Source: Vitellaria paradoxa (lineage: Eukaryota; Streptophyta; Magnoliopsida; Ericales; Sapotaceae). Taken from it: 64,000 nucleotides of DNA. Positions within the stretch are counted from its first letter, which is position 1; each line of letters starts with the position of its first letter. Shown piece after piece: positions 35,593 to 47,810 of the stretch. Where the stretch lies: the NCBI GenBank assembly GCA_019916065.1, contig CM034238.1, positions 6,180,363 through 6,244,362 of the forward strand, given 5' to 3'. The notes beneath the pieces are model-generated. The model did not search any database. It was not told where the DNA came from and saw only the letters and a program-made list of their open reading frames with translations. A program made the position numbers and the translations under genes.

Positions 35593-36667
35593 GTAAATTA
35601 CACCTAAACTCCCTAAACATTATGGTAATTACACTTAGTACCCCTCAACATTTAATATTGACAAATACCCCCTTATTTTGAAATGTTGTAAACATCCGAC
35701 CCCCTTCGTTAATTTTGCTGCTCACACCGTTAAAATTTTAATGAAAAGACAATAATACCCCTAACTTATCCTTTCTTCTTTTTCTTTCAACACACAGTCT
35801 TAAATCGCTCTCCATTTCCATGACTTTATTTTATTAAAATTATATTATTTTAATTTATTAAAGTTAAAATAATAATTTATGATTAAAATTATTTATTTTA
35901 TTATATTAAAATTATTTATTAACAAATAATAATTACGTATTAAAATAATTTATTTTAATAAAATTAAAATTAATAATAATTACATATAAGGATATTTATT
36001 TTAGTAAAATTAGAATATTTGTTTTATTAAAAATAAAAAATATTTATTAAAATAACTATTATTAAAATAGTTTATTTTAAATAAAACATTTTATTAAATT
36101 ATATTAATTTTATTAAATATAATAATAATTTATTATTAAATATATTTTATTAAAACTAATTATTATTAAAAATAAATATTTTATAATATTAAATTAATTA
36201 GTTTAAATATATTTTATTAATTTAATCAATAAATTTAATTACCAATAAAACTTAATCAATGAAATAAATTTAAATAAAATAAAAAGTCCATTGGAGGGAT
36301 CCACTCGCTGATCCCTCGTCGTCGGCGCCGCAACCCAACCTCCCCTGTTGACGGCGACGAAGGAGGAAGAATCTGATGGAATACACCTTTCTTTATTAGC
36401 GTCACCTCAAATCAACTCTATATAAACCAATCCCAAACTCCAATTTCGATTCATCATTCACTCATCAGCCTTTATTATCAGTAGGTTCGAGACTCCGGTT
36501 TCTGTTTTACAGTTGAACATCAATGGCCGTTCTGTGGCTGCTTTAGTTCTCCTTGTCTTTTGCTTCGCAGGGACTTGTTACGGTGTGACCTCTTCCCTTC
36601 AGAGAACTCTCGTGGTCATAGCTTCCCCAAAACCAGGACAAGGTATAAAATTTCTCTTTCTCTCTCT

Positions 36668-36701
<34 letters not shown>

Positions 36702-37118
36702 ATATATATGTGAAAAATCTTTAGTTTCTAACCAAATTGGTGGTACGGATGCCTTCGAAATTAACCTAATTAAAGTTATATTGAAGGAATTAAAGTCAAA
36801 ACCACCGAGGGAGGTGGGTGATGACTTCGTCGGAGAGTTTGGTGATTCTTCCGCGAGTAGTGTATATATATATATATATATATATAATGTGTATATATAT
36901 TTTACAATAGGGAGAGAGATGCGTTTGTGTGATTAATTAATTAAATTAGGGATAAATCTGTCCATTCAATAAAATTTTAACGGTGTTAGTGTTTAAATTA
37001 GCGGAATGGGTTCGGATGTTAATAACATTTCAAAATAAGGGGATATTTGTCAATTTCAAATGTTGAGGGGTACTAGGTGTAATTACCCTAATATTGAGGG
37101 GGTCTAGGTGTAATTTAC
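35593..37118. mobile_element. Mutator-like element carrying a captured gene fragment (Pack-MULE type)
   Basis: Long terminal inverted repeats of about 150 bp. The left end reads GTAAATTACACCTAAACTCC, and the reverse complement of the right end reads GTAAATTACACCTAGACCCC. Both continue with GTAATTACAC, AGTACCCCTCAACATTT, TTGACAAATA, CCCCTTATTTTGAAATGTT and ACACCGTTAAAATTTTA. The core contains a GC-richer segment (about 36290-36645) with promoter, leader and first exon of a gene, then CT/TA repeats. No transposase. A 9-bp target duplication could not be recognised because both flanks are A-rich. Confidence 0.8.
36380..36642 (+). pseudogene. Captured promoter and exon 1, probably of a NAR2/NRT3-type gene
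   Basis: A TATA box (CTATATAAACC, about 36418-36428) lies about 100 bp before an ATG at 36523. From that ATG the frame stops after seven codons (MAVLWLL). One frame over, the sequence reads a signal-peptide-like hydrophobic stretch, SVAALVLLVFCFAGTCYG, then SSLQRTLVVIASPKPGQ, ending at an exon/GT boundary at 36642/36643. This pattern resembles the N-terminus of NAR2/NRT3 proteins, the single-pass partners of high-affinity nitrate transporters (recalled, not searched). An indel near the start breaks the frame and no later exon is present, so it is not a working gene. Confidence 0.5.
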
Positions 37119-38425
37119 CCAAAAAAAAATTTTGGAATGGAAAATTTGTTAGATATGATACTACCATTCAAACTATTTTAATCCACTTGAGATTTAAGAA
37201 TCAAGTTGAAAAACGCACACCTATTAAAAAATAATAAATAAATAATAATTTCGCACGTTAGTGAGACCTTTCAGAGAATATAATCGGATCAACTCCTAAC
37301 TTCCACAACTATAGTGTTGCACAGCAATACGAGAAATACTACGTTTATAATAATTTTTTTCAACATTCTAAAACCATGTCGTTTTGGATCAAAAAATAAG
37401 AAACGAAAAAAATCTTACTATTAACGTTCGTCCAATTACCTATATATATATATATACACACACATCTGTGCATAAATATTAATCTAATAAAAAAATATTA
37501 AAATAAATAAATATTAATTTATTTCACACTTGATTGACACTAATTAAATGTAATTTGTTGATATTTAAATAGTAACATATTCACAATTTCAATATAAAGT
37601 AAAAGTAACAAAAATGAAATTTATTAGTCTAGCATGACGTTGTTTTGAAATATTGTAAAAATTATTAAAAAAAATTATTATAAACGTAACATTTTTTTCG
37701 ATAAGATAACATATTGCAGCAATTATATGATACTTTTTATACGGTACGGTCCGATAAAAGAATTTTATTTGATACATAATATTATGTATTATATTTAAAT
37801 TCATACAATACATGGCATCATTCATAATAATCTTGTCAAATAATTTCTTGTTGGAAATTGGTGACAATTTCCAATCAAGTCAATTCTTACGTAAGCAAGT
37901 TAATTTGTCGACTTTGGCCTTTATAAGAAAAAAATTCGTGTGCAAGTCAATATGGTAATGACAATGTACCGTGTTTGCCGGACGTGTCAGTATTTTTAGT
38001 TTTACGAGGAGTTTCCTTGAAACTCTGCCTACAGCCCATGGGCCTGGTCAAGGTCGGGCCCAGTTTCCTGCCTAAGCGTGAAAGTGGGGAAAGGAACAGA
38101 AATTGATGGTGTTTGTTTGCTTTTAATATGTACCAATAGCCTAAAATTTAATTTTCCTTGAGGTTTATTGTGATTATGTAATTTTTTTAAAATGTCTATT
38201 TAAGTCTGAATATTTGAATCATTAATAGCATTAATGAATCATAGATAAAGATATTAAGGTATACATATGATAATAAATATATTAAAAATTTTAAATAACA
38301 CTAATAATAAAAAAAGTTGAGAAAATATCCTTTATTAAATTTTTATCATTCTAATATAGAGCTATACATATACCGATAAACAAGAAAAAAAAGAATTTGA
38401 TCAAAGTGGAAGGTGTAAATAGAAC
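37119..38425. other. Intergenic DNA, no gene
   Basis: AT-rich, with a TA run near 37439-37456 and a GC-richer patch at about 38030-38110 containing GGCCTGGTCAAGGTCGGGCC. Minus open frames here lack similarity to anything I know. Confidence 0.45.
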
Positions 38426-38444
38426 AAAATGTATATATAAAATT

Positions 38445-38545
38445 GAGAATGGCATTTGACTGAGTGACAGCCGGTTCCTTCGCCTCTTCACCAACCCAGG
38501 TTCTATTCTCTGGGATGTCTTCCCCCCTCCCCCTTACCAATAAAA
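38445..38545 (+). mobile_element. Short SINE with 19-bp target duplication
   Basis: AAAATGTATATATAAAATT is repeated perfectly at 38426-38444 and 38546-38564. The 101-bp insert contains a B-box-like CAGGTTCTATTC and ends CCTTACCAATAAAA, the same TTACC-A(n) tail as other retroposons here. The 5' half is too short for a full tRNA head, so it may be 5'-truncated. Confidence 0.8.
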
Positions 38546-38564
38546 AAAATGTATATATAAAATT

Positions 38565-40300
38565 AAATAAATTGAAATTGTGAAAAAATGTCCGATATTA
38601 AATAAACTTGCAAAAAAATAAATTTTGAAAAAAATAAATAGAGAAAAATAATTTACATAACCAATCACAATTAATTTGAAAGCTATGATATTATGCCTAA
38701 AAACAAAAAAGAAAGCTATGATTAATTTTTTTTTTTTTTGGCTCTATTTAAAGTTTTCAATTACTCGAAATTGTTTTTGGTTTTGGTATTTCTTTTTCTT
38801 TCCTTTCAAAATGTTCAGCACGCATTTAATGTTGGAAACAAAATTATTTCAATTCTAAGTATATTTTTTAATAAAAATCCAGTCTAAAAAATTTAATAAT
38901 TTTATTAAAACTTCCAAACTCAACTTTATAGTTGAATAATTTAAACCCTATTAGACGTGTTGGACCTATTTCAAGTATTATTAGTTGTGAACACTAAAAG
39001 GGTTCTAATTAACTTTTTGGTAATTTAATCCCTAATTAATACAATATATATATATGTATGTATTTTGTATATTAGGAAATATTTTCTTTTAATTTTATTC
39101 CGTATAAATGGTTTTTAAATAAAAATTAGTGGGAATAGAATTTAGGGTTCCCTTTGAATTTAATTCTTTTACAAGTTATGAGAATTTTTAATCCATTTAG
39201 ATTTTTTTTACTATAAAAGAAAAAGAAGGAGGAAAGAAATATTCATCACCTTGCTAGGGATTCATTTGAAGCTTGTAGTAATTAATTAATTAAGATCTTA
39301 TTCTATTTTTGTTTGGGTTCAAATCCAAAATTAAAAAAAAAAAAAGTGGCTAAAAACAGTCTGTCTCGCGCGTATTTGAGAATTTAGCAAAGTAACGGTG
39401 AAATTTCTAGCATTTTTTTTTAATAGGAGATGTACTTAAAAAAGTTAAATTTGTGCTTTTTTTCCTAATAATCGGTAAATAAATTTTGCTTAACGGAGTT
39501 AACTTTTGCAAAGTTATTAATTTGATAAAGAAGTTAATTTTTTATGCATTTAATAAACTTGTCCAAAATTTCAAAAAATTAACTAATTAAATATTTAGAG
39601 AAAAAAAAAACAGCCTCTCAAACAAACTCTAGATACTTTTTATTTTTAAAAATAAAACTTTTAAGTAATTTTGATTTTCTTTCTCTCTCTCTCTCATTAT
39701 TTTTTTTTCCTTTATGTTTAACTATACCTTAAAAATAATAAAAAAATTTTAAAAATTTCTTAACTATTTTTTCCAAACAACCAAAAAATCGGTGTTTAGA
39801 CAAATTCTGGGGAGTTACAATATAAAATACATTACAAAGGCTGAAGTATAGAGACGGAAGATCATGATTTAATCAAATTTAATTAATTTTACCAAATAAC
39901 ACTTATCAATTCAGTTAATAATATTTATTAATCCAATTAAATTTATTTTGACTAAATCATTACCCCCGTCCTTTCATTTCATCCCTTGCAGTACACAATC
40001 CCTGCAACCTTGTTGGGATCCCCAAAAAACTTCAAATTTCATGAACCTTGTGTAATTTTTTTAATTAAATTTCGTGTTAATTTTACGACATCAAACACCA
40101 CCTTAACAGTTATTAAATATTTATCAAACACTTAAAAATTATTAAATTTTTTTAAAATTTTTATTTATTTTATTAAATACAAAAAAAATTATAATTTGTA
40201 ATTTTTGTTAAAAAATCAACAAAATTCTTAAAAATTACGCCTTCAAATGCACCAAATAAAAATAATAATTTCGTCTCTTTATTTTCTTTTAGGTAGTATT
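38565..40300. other. Intergenic DNA, no gene
   Basis: AT-rich repeats and low complexity only; a TA run near 39043-39060 and a CT run near 39681-39695. Confidence 0.5.
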
Positions 40301-40301
40301 T

Positions 40302-40860
40302 GGAATGGTAAAAAAAAAATAAGTTAAGATAAAACGTGATTTTTAGTTAATTTTGACCTTTTTGTATTTTTTTCCAAACTGCGTCTTCTAGAGATGAATA
40401 ATAGCAAACCATTAGAACGATTTTCCAAATCCGTTATAATGGATTCAAAAAATCAACGATTAATATTCTGCACAATAGTTTTACTCTCTCTCTCAACAGT
40501 AGTAAACCATTAGAATAGTTTTCCAAATTCATTCTAACAGATTCAAAAAGTCTCTTTGAATATACACAATGCTAAAACCGTTAGAACAGTTTTTTCAAAT
40601 CCATTCTAATGAATTCCAAAAATTCGTATAAAATAGTGATAATAATACTCGTTTAAAAGTTTTCGACTCAAAAAATATAATTGTCAAAAAAAAATTTACA
40701 CACTTGATTAACTTCCTTTCAATCTTTTTTTAGCGAAATATTAAAATTTTTTGAAATTAGTACAGGTAAAAATGTGTAAATGTGTACTAGAAAATCTTAG
40801 TAATTTATAGAAGTTATTAAAAATTTATTTTGTTTTATTTTGCTTCTTGACACTCTAAAC
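40302..40860. mobile_element. MITE-like element carrying a hairpin minisatellite
   Basis: Starts GGTAGTATTTGGAATGGTAA and ends TTGACACTCTAAACTG, like family 6 elements. The interior contains three tandem copies of a hairpin-forming unit (40405-40630). No coding sequence. Confidence 0.45.
40405..40630. repeat. Three-unit minisatellite, each unit an imperfect hairpin
   Basis: Three units at about 75-80 bp spacing share AACCRTTAGAAYRGTTTT, CAAATYCRTTMTAAYRGATTC. Within each unit CCATTAGAACG-type sequence faces its own reverse complement (CGTTATAATGG), so each can fold into a stem. Confidence 0.7.
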
Positions 40861-40894
40861 TGTTAATATGTTTCTCTCAAAACATACATATTTT

Positions 40895-41055
40895 GGGGGT
40901 GTTTGGTTGAAAAAAATTAGTCAAAAAGTATAGTAAAAGTAAAATAATTTGATGTAAAAGTGATATATAATAAAATTTGATTGAAAAAATTTATAAATTT
41001 TTTTTGTGGCTTTTTGTAAGTTTTGGTTTTTTTTTTTTTTGACCAAACAGACCCT
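40895..41055. mobile_element. MITE, family 2, upstream of the tubby-like gene
   Basis: Inverted ends GGGGGTGTTTGGTTG and AGGGTCTGTTTGGTCA (reverse complement of the right end), with the family interior AAGTGATATATAATAAAATT. It lies immediately upstream of the leader region of the next gene. Confidence 0.65.
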
Positions 41056-41059
41056 CTAA

Positions 41060-41334
41060 CACACCCAATATTGCAAATTCTGCTCCTCTCTCTTTCTCTG
41101 CAGCTTCCGTTAGTCATGGAAGGAAAAAGTCAAACAGCCATCTGGAGGGTTACTGTTGCTTTGTATCTCAGGTTTTGGTCGCATGTATATTTATGCATGT
41201 ATCATTTTATTATAATAATATAAACTTTGTATATACTAAATTATTATTATTATATTATCCTTATTTTCCCCTTCTTTCTCTGGTTCTTTCAACTAGATTT
41301 AATGTTTGCTTGGAGTCCGGATGAGAAAAAAAAG

Positions 41335-41374
<40 letters not shown>

Positions 41375-43088
41375 TCCGTGTCTGTGATATATGTCTGACT
41401 AACCCTGCCTTTACTGATCCGTTGTCTCTCTTCTCTGGTTGTTGTAAAAGTGGGGAAGGTCTCTGGATTTTTCTCTGAATATACGCATACCCAGGTTCAC
41501 ATACCCATTCATTTTCTTGTCTTTGAAGATTATTTTTTAGCTTCGAGGTACAGATCTTTGATCTCACTGTCTCAACCTTCAAATCTTGTTTGTACCCATG
41601 TTTTTATCTATATTCATTGACTATATTTCATGTGGGTGTATGGGTGGAGCTCAAGTTAAGTTTCGATTCATCTTCAGTTCTTTATTTCTTGTTTTTTTTT
41701 AATATTTTTGTGTATATGGTAATTTTTAAATTAATTTCTAATTTACTGGTTGTTGCCATCTTTCTAGTTGGGTCTTGTCTTTGCTGAAATTCTCCTGGTT
41801 TTTATAGAGAAAAACTTGGTCAAGTTTTGATATTTTTTTTTTTGGTGCTGATTTATGAGCTCATTTTTTGCGATTTATTCTCTAAGAAATTGTTTAGAAA
41901 AAATCTTGAGTTCTTTGTTGTTGTTGCAGATCTCTGTAGAGGGTAAAAGGCCTTCATCATCTTGTACCTTATTGGGCAAATTTGTTTTCTAGGCAGTTCG
42001 GTTTTTCTTTAGTTTCTCTTGCATCTGCTTTAAGTTTGTGTTATACATAAGGACATATCCATGCTTATTGTTTTTTAAAACGTCTTTTAGAGTGAAATTT
42101 TGTCGAGACTAGCGCATTCAATGGGAAAATACTGGAAGATAAATAATTGTCTTGAGGGAAAAATAGGATTTCAATAAACCAAGCACAAAGATCACTTCCG
42201 CTTACTTACCAAAAAAAAAAAAGATCACTTCCGCTTTTGAAGCTCTAATTGCTTTACTTGTGGATGGTGCTGCTTGTTGATGCATTGTGGAATGCTAGAC
42301 CACCTAGCCTTCATTTTTATTGATATCTAACTTAATTTTTATGATAGCAAATGACTGGCACATATTTAAAAATGTTCGAACGTGGGTTTGCTTTGCAATA
42401 TCATTGCAAATGAGTTTTTGAACAATTTTAATAGGATGCTGGTAGGAAATGTTTCCCTTTGTAGTGTTTTACTTAATATTTGATCTTTTTGGTTTGGAAG
42501 AGCCACCGGTGTAAAGTCAAATGGTTTATGAAGTATTTAGGTAGATAGCTCTAGTTAGTTTGGATTTTAAAGTAGGTTTGACTTTTGGGGGTTCTGTGTC
42601 TTCATTCCACTCTATATCTGCTGCCTGTATTCTTTTCTAGTGTTGCTTGCACCTACTTGGATATTGAGAGAAATCTATTTTGTAACTCTGTAGATATATA
42701 ATTTTAGTTAAGTGGTTTCTGAGGATTTACTGTGAATCTGATCGCGGCAACTAAAGTTTGATGTGGGGTTGAAAGTGAGGTTAAAGAACCTAATAAAGTT
42801 GTCTGTAACAAAAAAGCAGGTAATTTTTGTAACTTTAAGGTCCATGTGAAGATGTCTTTTTACATTTATCTCTTTTCTTTATTGCTTTTCTTTTCTTTTT
42901 TTCCTTTAATGCCTTTGTTTCACTTTTATTCTTGTCTATTTACCTCTGGGGCATAAACATGATTTGCTTTTTGTTTTTGTCCCCCTTTTTTCTTTCAGCG
43001 GCATTCACATAAGTGGATTCTAATTCATTGGAAGAAAGAGAGGAACTTATTCTGCTGTTTTGTATTGCCACTATTAGTGAAGGGTTAA
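41060..43088 (+). promoter_or_regulatory. Presumed promoter, 5' leader and leader introns of the tubby-like gene
   Basis: Two kilobases with no long open frame of family relevance but with leader-like features: CT-rich sequence near 41080-41105, a GA microsatellite at 41340-41372, and T-rich stretches. A strong acceptor TTTTTCTTTCAG ends at 42998, followed by 90 bases to the ATG at 43089. Plant tubby-like genes often have introns in the 5' leader, so the acceptor probably ends such an intron; the upstream leader exon was not pinned down. Confidence 0.45.
42204..42220 (+). mobile_element. Tail-only retroposed fragment with 16-bp target duplication
   Basis: AAGATCACTTCCGCTT is repeated at 42188-42203 and 42221-42236 and brackets only ACTTACC plus an A-run. 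The insert equals the 3' tail of the SINE-like family in this window. It lies in the presumed leader intron of the tubby-like gene. Confidence 0.75.
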
Positions 43089-45320
43089 ATGTCGTTCCGC
43101 AGCATAGTTCGTGACGTAAGAGATGGTTTTGGGAGCTTATCCCGGAGGGGTTTCGAGGTCAGGCTACCTGGTCATCACAGGGGAAAGTCACATGGTTCGT
43201 TTCATGAGTTGAGTGACCAGCTTGTTATAGTTCAAAACAGTCGTTGGGCTAACCTTCCCCTGGAGCTACTCTGCGATGTAATTAAAAGATTGGAGGAGAG
43301 TGAGAGTGCATGGCCCGCTCGAAAACATGTTGTCGCATGTGCTGCCGTTTGCAGATCATGGAGGAGCATGTGCAAAGAGATTGTTAAAAGCCCAGAATTT
43401 TGTGGGAAGCTTACTTTTCCAGTTTCCCTGAAGCAGGTATATGCCAGGTTTTCAATCATGCTTATTTCTTAGCACGGGCACTAAATGAGTTATATGAAAC
43501 ATTGTACGCTTTCTCAACTCCACTTCCTTATAACATTAACTTGGATCCTGGAAGCATTATCTGTGTGTGGAGATTGTATTTTGCACTAAAATGATGGAAT
43601 AGAATTATCATAAAAAATAGTGAGACCAATTACTAAATCTTGTTTATTTTTCATTCCAGCCAGGGCCTCGTGATGGAATGATACAGTGCTTCATCAAAAG
43701 GGATAAATCTAATCTAACATACCACCTTTACCTCTGTCTTAGTCCTGGTAAGCATTTTGTTGACTCTTTAATAGGCTTAAGCGTACTGAGTTAGGTGGCT
43801 TTATTAGTTTTCTTCACATATTGGTTTGTGCATTAAAAATTGGTAAATAATTTCATTTAGATATTTTGATTCTTTCTATTGTAAACTATTATTTTATGTG
43901 CTAGTTTGATTGTTGCAATGCGCACTCAAAGAGATCCTTTTTTAATTTTTGAATTTGTGTTTCAAATATAGTTTCAATAATTAATTCCAGTGCACATTGA
44001 ACTTTTCTACACAAAATCTTGCATGGGCTGATGATATTGTCACTATCTGTGGCATATTGTCTTCATGTAGTGGATTGTAAATATCTTTTAACAATTATGT
44101 TATTGGTTGTTGAATGTTAAGTAGTAAGGAGAGCGCACGCATGTTCCATGTTGATACTGGTATTGTAGCTGCATCAGTGTTGAGTCTGTCTTAACGTGTG
44201 TTAGACCTCCATTGGCTTGTGCCCTTTTGTTTTGTTTTTTACTGATGAAAAATTAGATTTAAGTACAATGAATCAAGAATGATTCACTGTTCAAAAAATT
44301 TTGGTGTTCGTACTTAAAGATGTTGCTGGCTTCATGTTCTGGTTTCAATCGTTGCAGCATTGCTAGTTGAGAATGGGAAATTTCTTCTTTCTGCAAAGAG
44401 AACTCGACGAACTACTTCCACAGAGTATGTTATCTCAATGGATGCTGATAACATTTCAAGATCTAGCAGCACTTATATTGGAAAGTTGAGGTAATACCGA
44501 AGGGTTCATATTTGTTTTATACTTATCTGTTGTCAGTGTTTCGGAGTAGTGGAAGCCTGGAAGGTGTTCAAATCTGTCATTAACGACTCCATTTACTTGT
44601 TTCAGGTCTAATTTTCTTGGCACAAAATTCATTATATACGACACACAACCTCCGTATACTGGTGCCCATGTACCTGCACCAGGCAAAACCAGCCGGAGAT
44701 TTTACTCCAAGAAAGTATCCCCTAAAGTCCCCACCGGTAGCTACAACATAGCCCAGATCGCATACGAGCTGAATGTGCTAGGAACGCGAGGCCCCCGAAG
44801 GATGCACTGCATCATGCACTCGATCCCAGCTTCAGCATTAGAAGCAGGTGGAACAGTGCCCGGCCAACCAGAGCTTCTTCCCCGCCCCCTCGAAGACTCG
44901 TTCCGGAGCATTTCCTTCTCAAAGTCAATCGATCAATCAACAGAATTTGGCAGCTCGCGATTTTCTGAAATTGGCACTTCGTATAACGAGGACGAGGATG
45001 GCAAGGTGAAACCCTTGATACTTAAGAACAAGGCCCCGAGATGGCACGAACAGTTGCAATGCTGGTGCCTGAATTTCCGAGGGAGGGTGACCGTTGCGTC
45101 TGTCAAGAACTTCCAGTTGATCGCCGCGACGCAGCCGGCTCCGGGAGCACCAACAACGGGGTCTCAGCCGACCGGCCACTCGGATCATGACAAAATCATC
45201 CTGCAGTTTGGCAAGGTAGGGAAAGATATGTTTACAATGGATTATAGGTATCCTCTATCTGCATTTCAGGCATTTGCAATCTGCTTGAGCAGCTTTGATA
45301 CCAAGCTGGCTTGTGAATAA
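43089..45320 (+). CDS. TLP5: Tubby-like F-box protein (TLP1/TLP5-like)
   Basis: Four exons: 43089-43436, 43660-43747, 44358-44490, 44606-45320, with GT-AG sites and continuous phase, giving 1284 bp and 427 aa, the usual family size. The N-terminus [20 protein letters not shown] is typical of the TLP1/TLP5 group. An F-box spans about residues 51-100 ([29 protein letters not shown]). The tubby domain runs from about 116 to the end, with [64 protein letters not shown] and the hallmark end [12 protein letters not shown]. The F-box is expected to bind SKP1/ASK in an SCF ubiquitin ligase; the tubby domain binds phosphoinositides and tethers the protein to the plasma membrane until stress releases it. 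The family has roles in ABA and stress signalling. All key signatures are present and I see no damage. The exact ortholog number is uncertain. Confidence 0.95.
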
Positions 45321-46126
45321 AAGAAAACAACAAAAAATTAACACTAGGTTGATCAGTTATAAAAAAAAAAAAAAAAAAAAAAATTGAGGGGCACATAAAG
45401 AGCAATGGAAGTAAGTGCCTTTTCTTATTGAACTTCCATTTTTCTTGTTCTTTCCTTCCACTTCTTTTTTGGTGTTATTTTGGATAGGTGATCATTTTTA
45501 AATGTTGCTGTGATGTTGTAAAACTCTATATAAGCTGCTGTTTGGATAACATGGCTCTGTATCATTGTAATGCATTATTAGCAAATTGATCTTCTAACTT
45601 GATTTGTGTAATGCTTTCGGCTTTCGCTGTTGTTGTTGTTGTTGGGGCTGGTGTCTTGTTTATAGGTGAATGAATGTTGGATTACTGCTCTGACAGCTCA
45701 GTGACAACCAAGTCTGTCACTGGGCTCAGATCAGTGAATTTTAACGATCTAAATATATTTATATTTTTAAAACTATTTATTATTTATTTTTAAAAAACAA
45801 TAGAATCTTCCTTTTAGTAGAAGTAATGGGGTAGATGATTTTTCTGTTCCGCCGGTAGACAATCTATTTCTTTATTTAAGGGTAACATGGATATTTATTA
45901 ATATTCTTATTTTATTTTAATTTTTATTTTATTAAATATTTTTATTTTAATAAATGTACAGAGAACACTCTCGTCTTGCGATATTATTTTGTCGAATTGG
46001 GTAAGTTAAAAAGTTTTTCTTCTAGAAAGGTATGGTTAGCTTAATGGTGAAATCTTTGTACCTATAGAGGAAAAATCAAAATAGAAGTATCAATGGCGCT
46101 AATGTCTTCGATGGCATTCTATTATC
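45321..46126. other. 3' flank of the tubby-like gene and intergenic DNA
   Basis: An A-run at about 45361-45383 lies in the presumed 3' untranslated region, which probably extends to about 45.6 kb (T-rich with AATGCATT-type signals); then AT-rich intergenic sequence. No further coding exon. Confidence 0.45.
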
Positions 46127-46278
46127 TTTGTATGTGTGTTTAAAGTTGTATAAATTTGTAAAAATTTTTAAAAGTTAGTGTTTTGTGTAGTGAGTAAAAA
46201 AGTTAAATTTTATGTTTTTGTAATTCGAGTTTATAGGAATTTATAGAATTTTTTATTTTTTTTTGAACGGTGCCAAAG
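46127..46278. mobile_element. MITE, family 4
   Basis: Begins TATGTGTGTTTAAAGTTGTATAAATT and ends GAACGGTGCCAAAG. The interior TTAAATTTTATGTTTTTGTAATT parallels the MITE at 6616-6761. Confidence 0.45.
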
Positions 46279-46922
46279 ATGAGCAAATCTCCCCTTTTGT
46301 CCTTTTGATTTGACACTCATTTTTGTTTCACAAACCCGGTTGTTATTAAAATATGCTGAAGTATTCCTCCAATGTTCTTTCGTTTAATTTTGAAAATTTT
46401 ATAGAATTTATAGAATTAAATAAAACTGATTACTTTTAAAATAAATGTAACACCAATACTTTTGATATTAAAGAGGCCTAACTTACTGTTGACAAAAAAA
46501 AAATGATAATGTATTTATATTCATTTTTATCAATTTAATTAATTGAATTATTTGTTTAGTTGATTTTAAAGAAAAGGTCATCGCTATTTATAAATTAAAA
46601 AAATGAAGTATAATTTGTAAGTAAAAGCTAATAAATTCAAAATTATAGACGAAAATTCTTATTATTATATTTTTTTAAAGAAAAATTTAGAAAAATCTAG
46701 AGACTTGGGATGGGAGGAGCGTATTTTATTATTTGTTAAAGTATAATTATAATATTCGTAAACAAAGGATAAAAGTGATACAAAGGACTATTTTTAAAGC
46801 ATCTATGAAATGTTAGGATAAAAGTGAGTATTTGTCAAACTTGAAAGGTAAAAATGAAATTTTGATTGGAAAAAAAAAATGTTAACCGTGGAGATGAAGT
46901 TTATACAAAAATAAATAAATAA

Positions 46923-47260
46923 GGTGACATTTGGTTTATTTTTTTATTTTTATTTTCTGTATTTGTTTATACGTTAAAAATCTCAAAACATAAAAACAGA
47001 AAATGTTCTGTTCTTCTTATTTTAAGACTTTCCTTATTTTTGGTTAAAAATTTTCAAAACGATTTTTTATCATTTTTTATTTCACGTATGAACTCATTTT
47101 CTGTTTTCAATTCTAAAACAAATTTTGAAAACATGAATAACCAAATGAGTTTTAAGTTGTTTCCCTTATTTTCAAAAGTACAAAATGAAAAATTAGCATA
47201 AAATAGAAAAAAAATATAAAAGTAGAAAAGAAAAAATAAAAAAATAGACCAAATGACACC
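46923..47260. mobile_element. MITE, about 340 bp, second copy of the 7031-7334 family
   Basis: Inverted ends GGTGACATTTGGTTTATTTTT and GGTGTCATTTGGTCTATTTTT (reverse complement of the right end). TAAATAA on both sides (46916-46922, 47261-47267) may be the target duplication, though the flank is a TAAA repeat. Confidence 0.75.
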
Positions 47261-47810
47261 TAAATAAATATAATACGAACACTCCAAATTTAGTCCACCC
47301 ATTTCATTCTTTTTCACAATAAATATATTTTTTAAAAATTTTGATAAATTAAAAATAAATTGCTAATATTATTTTTTAAAATTTTTGTATACAAATAAAG
47401 GAAACACGTAGACAATTATTAAATTTTAAAAAACCATTACGCAAAAAAGACCATTCAACAAAGTAATTACACGTAAAATTTAGTAAAAGTATATTGACTT
47501 CAATGTCATTGAACTCTCTAAAACAAACAAATAAATAAATAAACTAAAATTTATTAACACTATACATAGGACATTTATATGACTGGTTAAAAAAAAAATT
47601 AATTTTATTAACCTTATATTTTTCAATATTAACAATACTATTCCCATCTAAATACTTTCATGACTTAATCTTTATTAATATATATATTAAGAAGTAACAA
47701 GTTTCAAGTGTTATTAGCTCTAATGTTTAAAAAATTTTTATTTTTATTTTTAAAATTGGTGAAAATGAGCATATAAATAAAAAAAAGATGCATTGTTTTA
47801 CGTAATATGG

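Noticed and set aside
36513..36713. Uninterrupted frame over the captured exon read as a working gene
   Set aside because: It starts at TTG, the ATG is in another frame, and it runs on into CT/TA microsatellite after the donor site.
44456..45188. Minus-strand open frames over the tubby-like gene
   Set aside because: Antisense shadows of well-supported tubby exons; no independent family signal.
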